Origin: Mycobacterium gordonae
Lineage (GTDB): Bacteria; Actinomycetota; Actinomycetes; Mycobacteriales; Mycobacteriaceae
Reading direction: 5' to 3'
NCBI RefSeq assembly: GCF_001417955.2
Contig: NZ_LKTM01000212.1
Coordinates: 1-61,403, forward strand
DNA length: 61,403 bases
Shown piece by piece: positions 61,305 through 61,403 of the stretch. The translations under genes were made by a program, and so were the position numbers. Positions within the stretch are counted from its first letter, which is position 1, and each line of letters opens with the position of its first letter. The notes below the pieces were generated by a model. That model made no database searches. It was not told the origin of the DNA and saw only the letters and a list, made by a program, of their open reading frames with translations.

Positions 61305-61403
61305 CTAGAAGGGTGGGGGTTCGTCGTCGGGTGGGCCGGTGGCGGTGGTGCGGGCGTGGTGGTTGGCGCGGCGTTCGGCGGCCACGCCCGCACCACCGCC
61401 ACC
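61305..61403 (-). CDS. 3' end of a 13E12/DUF222 HNH endonuclease family gene (partial)
   Basis: The last 32 residues before TAG read GVAAERRANHHARTTATGPP and then DDEPPPF, the typical C-terminus of mycobacterial 13E12-repeat DUF222 HNH proteins. The rest lies beyond the window edge. These repeats are multi-copy in mycobacteria and can drive recombination. Confidence 0.8.
   Translation of the reverse strand, partial: GGGGAGVAAERRANHHARTTATGPPDDEPPPF

Noticed and set aside
61338..61403. Perfect 22-bp inverted repeat with 22-bp spacer at the window end
   Set aside because: It falls inside the coding end of the 13E12/DUF222 gene, where GC-rich Gly/Ala/His codons explain it; no terminator-like context and the sequence is cut by the window edge.

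Overview
The window comes from a Mycobacterium, most likely a slow grower. It carries a PE/PPE pair, WhiB4, Crp, PonA2, MarP, a Dpp peptide transporter, the actinobacterial 6C and Ms1 RNAs, and the tail of a 13E12/DUF222 HNH gene. From about 7.5 to 37.7 kb the gene order follows M. tuberculosis Rv3659c to Rv3685c almost gene for gene. RsfB (Rv3687c) reappears at 50.4 kb. Products are assigned from protein motifs and remembered synteny; no database search was run.

0-7.5 kb: A PPE gene and a 5'-truncated PE gene abut an AT-richer recombinase element (about 1.24-7.50 kb). The element encodes three large tyrosine recombinases and a small TnpC-like protein, all overlapping, as in Tn554-type transposons but with one extra recombinase. 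It ends inside tadA/cpaF exactly at the Walker A motif. The rest of tadA and the downstream tad pilus genes are missing on the other side, so the pilus locus appears destroyed by insertion plus deletion.

7.5-37.7 kb: This is the conserved mycobacterial core: ssd, 6C RNA, a HAD phosphatase, Ms1 RNA, a degenerate Fic-like gene, dppABCD, acs, a secreted protease, a holin-like gene, ephE, marP, a Nudix gene, a TlpA-like thioredoxin, nth, crp, an MBL hydrolase, RidA, a Get3-like ATPase pair, whiB4, ponA2, a metallophosphoesterase, a cysteine desulfhydrase-like enzyme, tRNA-Pro and a P450. Between the ATPase pair and whiB4 lie two 135-bp repeat units with conserved ends and different central hairpins.

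37.7-50.1 kb: This is accessory DNA. It holds a five-gene overlapping operon (GT2 glycosyltransferase, short acyl-CoA dehydrogenase-like flavoprotein, PIG-L deacetylase, NodS-like methyltransferase, EEP phosphatase). Its enzyme set resembles part of the Nod-factor pathway. A lone nucleotidyltransferase, an STAS-HATPase fusion, an AraC regulator, a PAS-ANTAR protein, a topoisomerase IB and a haem-binding secreted protein follow.

50.3-61.4 kb: rsfB faces a complete stressosome module (RsbR-RsbS-RsbT-RsbX and an RsbU-RsbW fusion) followed by a haem-oxygenase-like diiron protein. Next come a CDGSH/methyltransferase pair, an SRPBCC-alcohol dehydrogenase-DJ-1 operon and an F420-dependent oxidoreductase. 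At least five good SigF-type promoters (GTTT, 15-16 bp, GGGTAY or GGGCAT) and several weaker ones sit in front of genes between 36 and 61.3 kb. The right half therefore looks like a SigF general-stress island next to machinery (RsfB, stressosome) that probably senses and relays stress to SigF.
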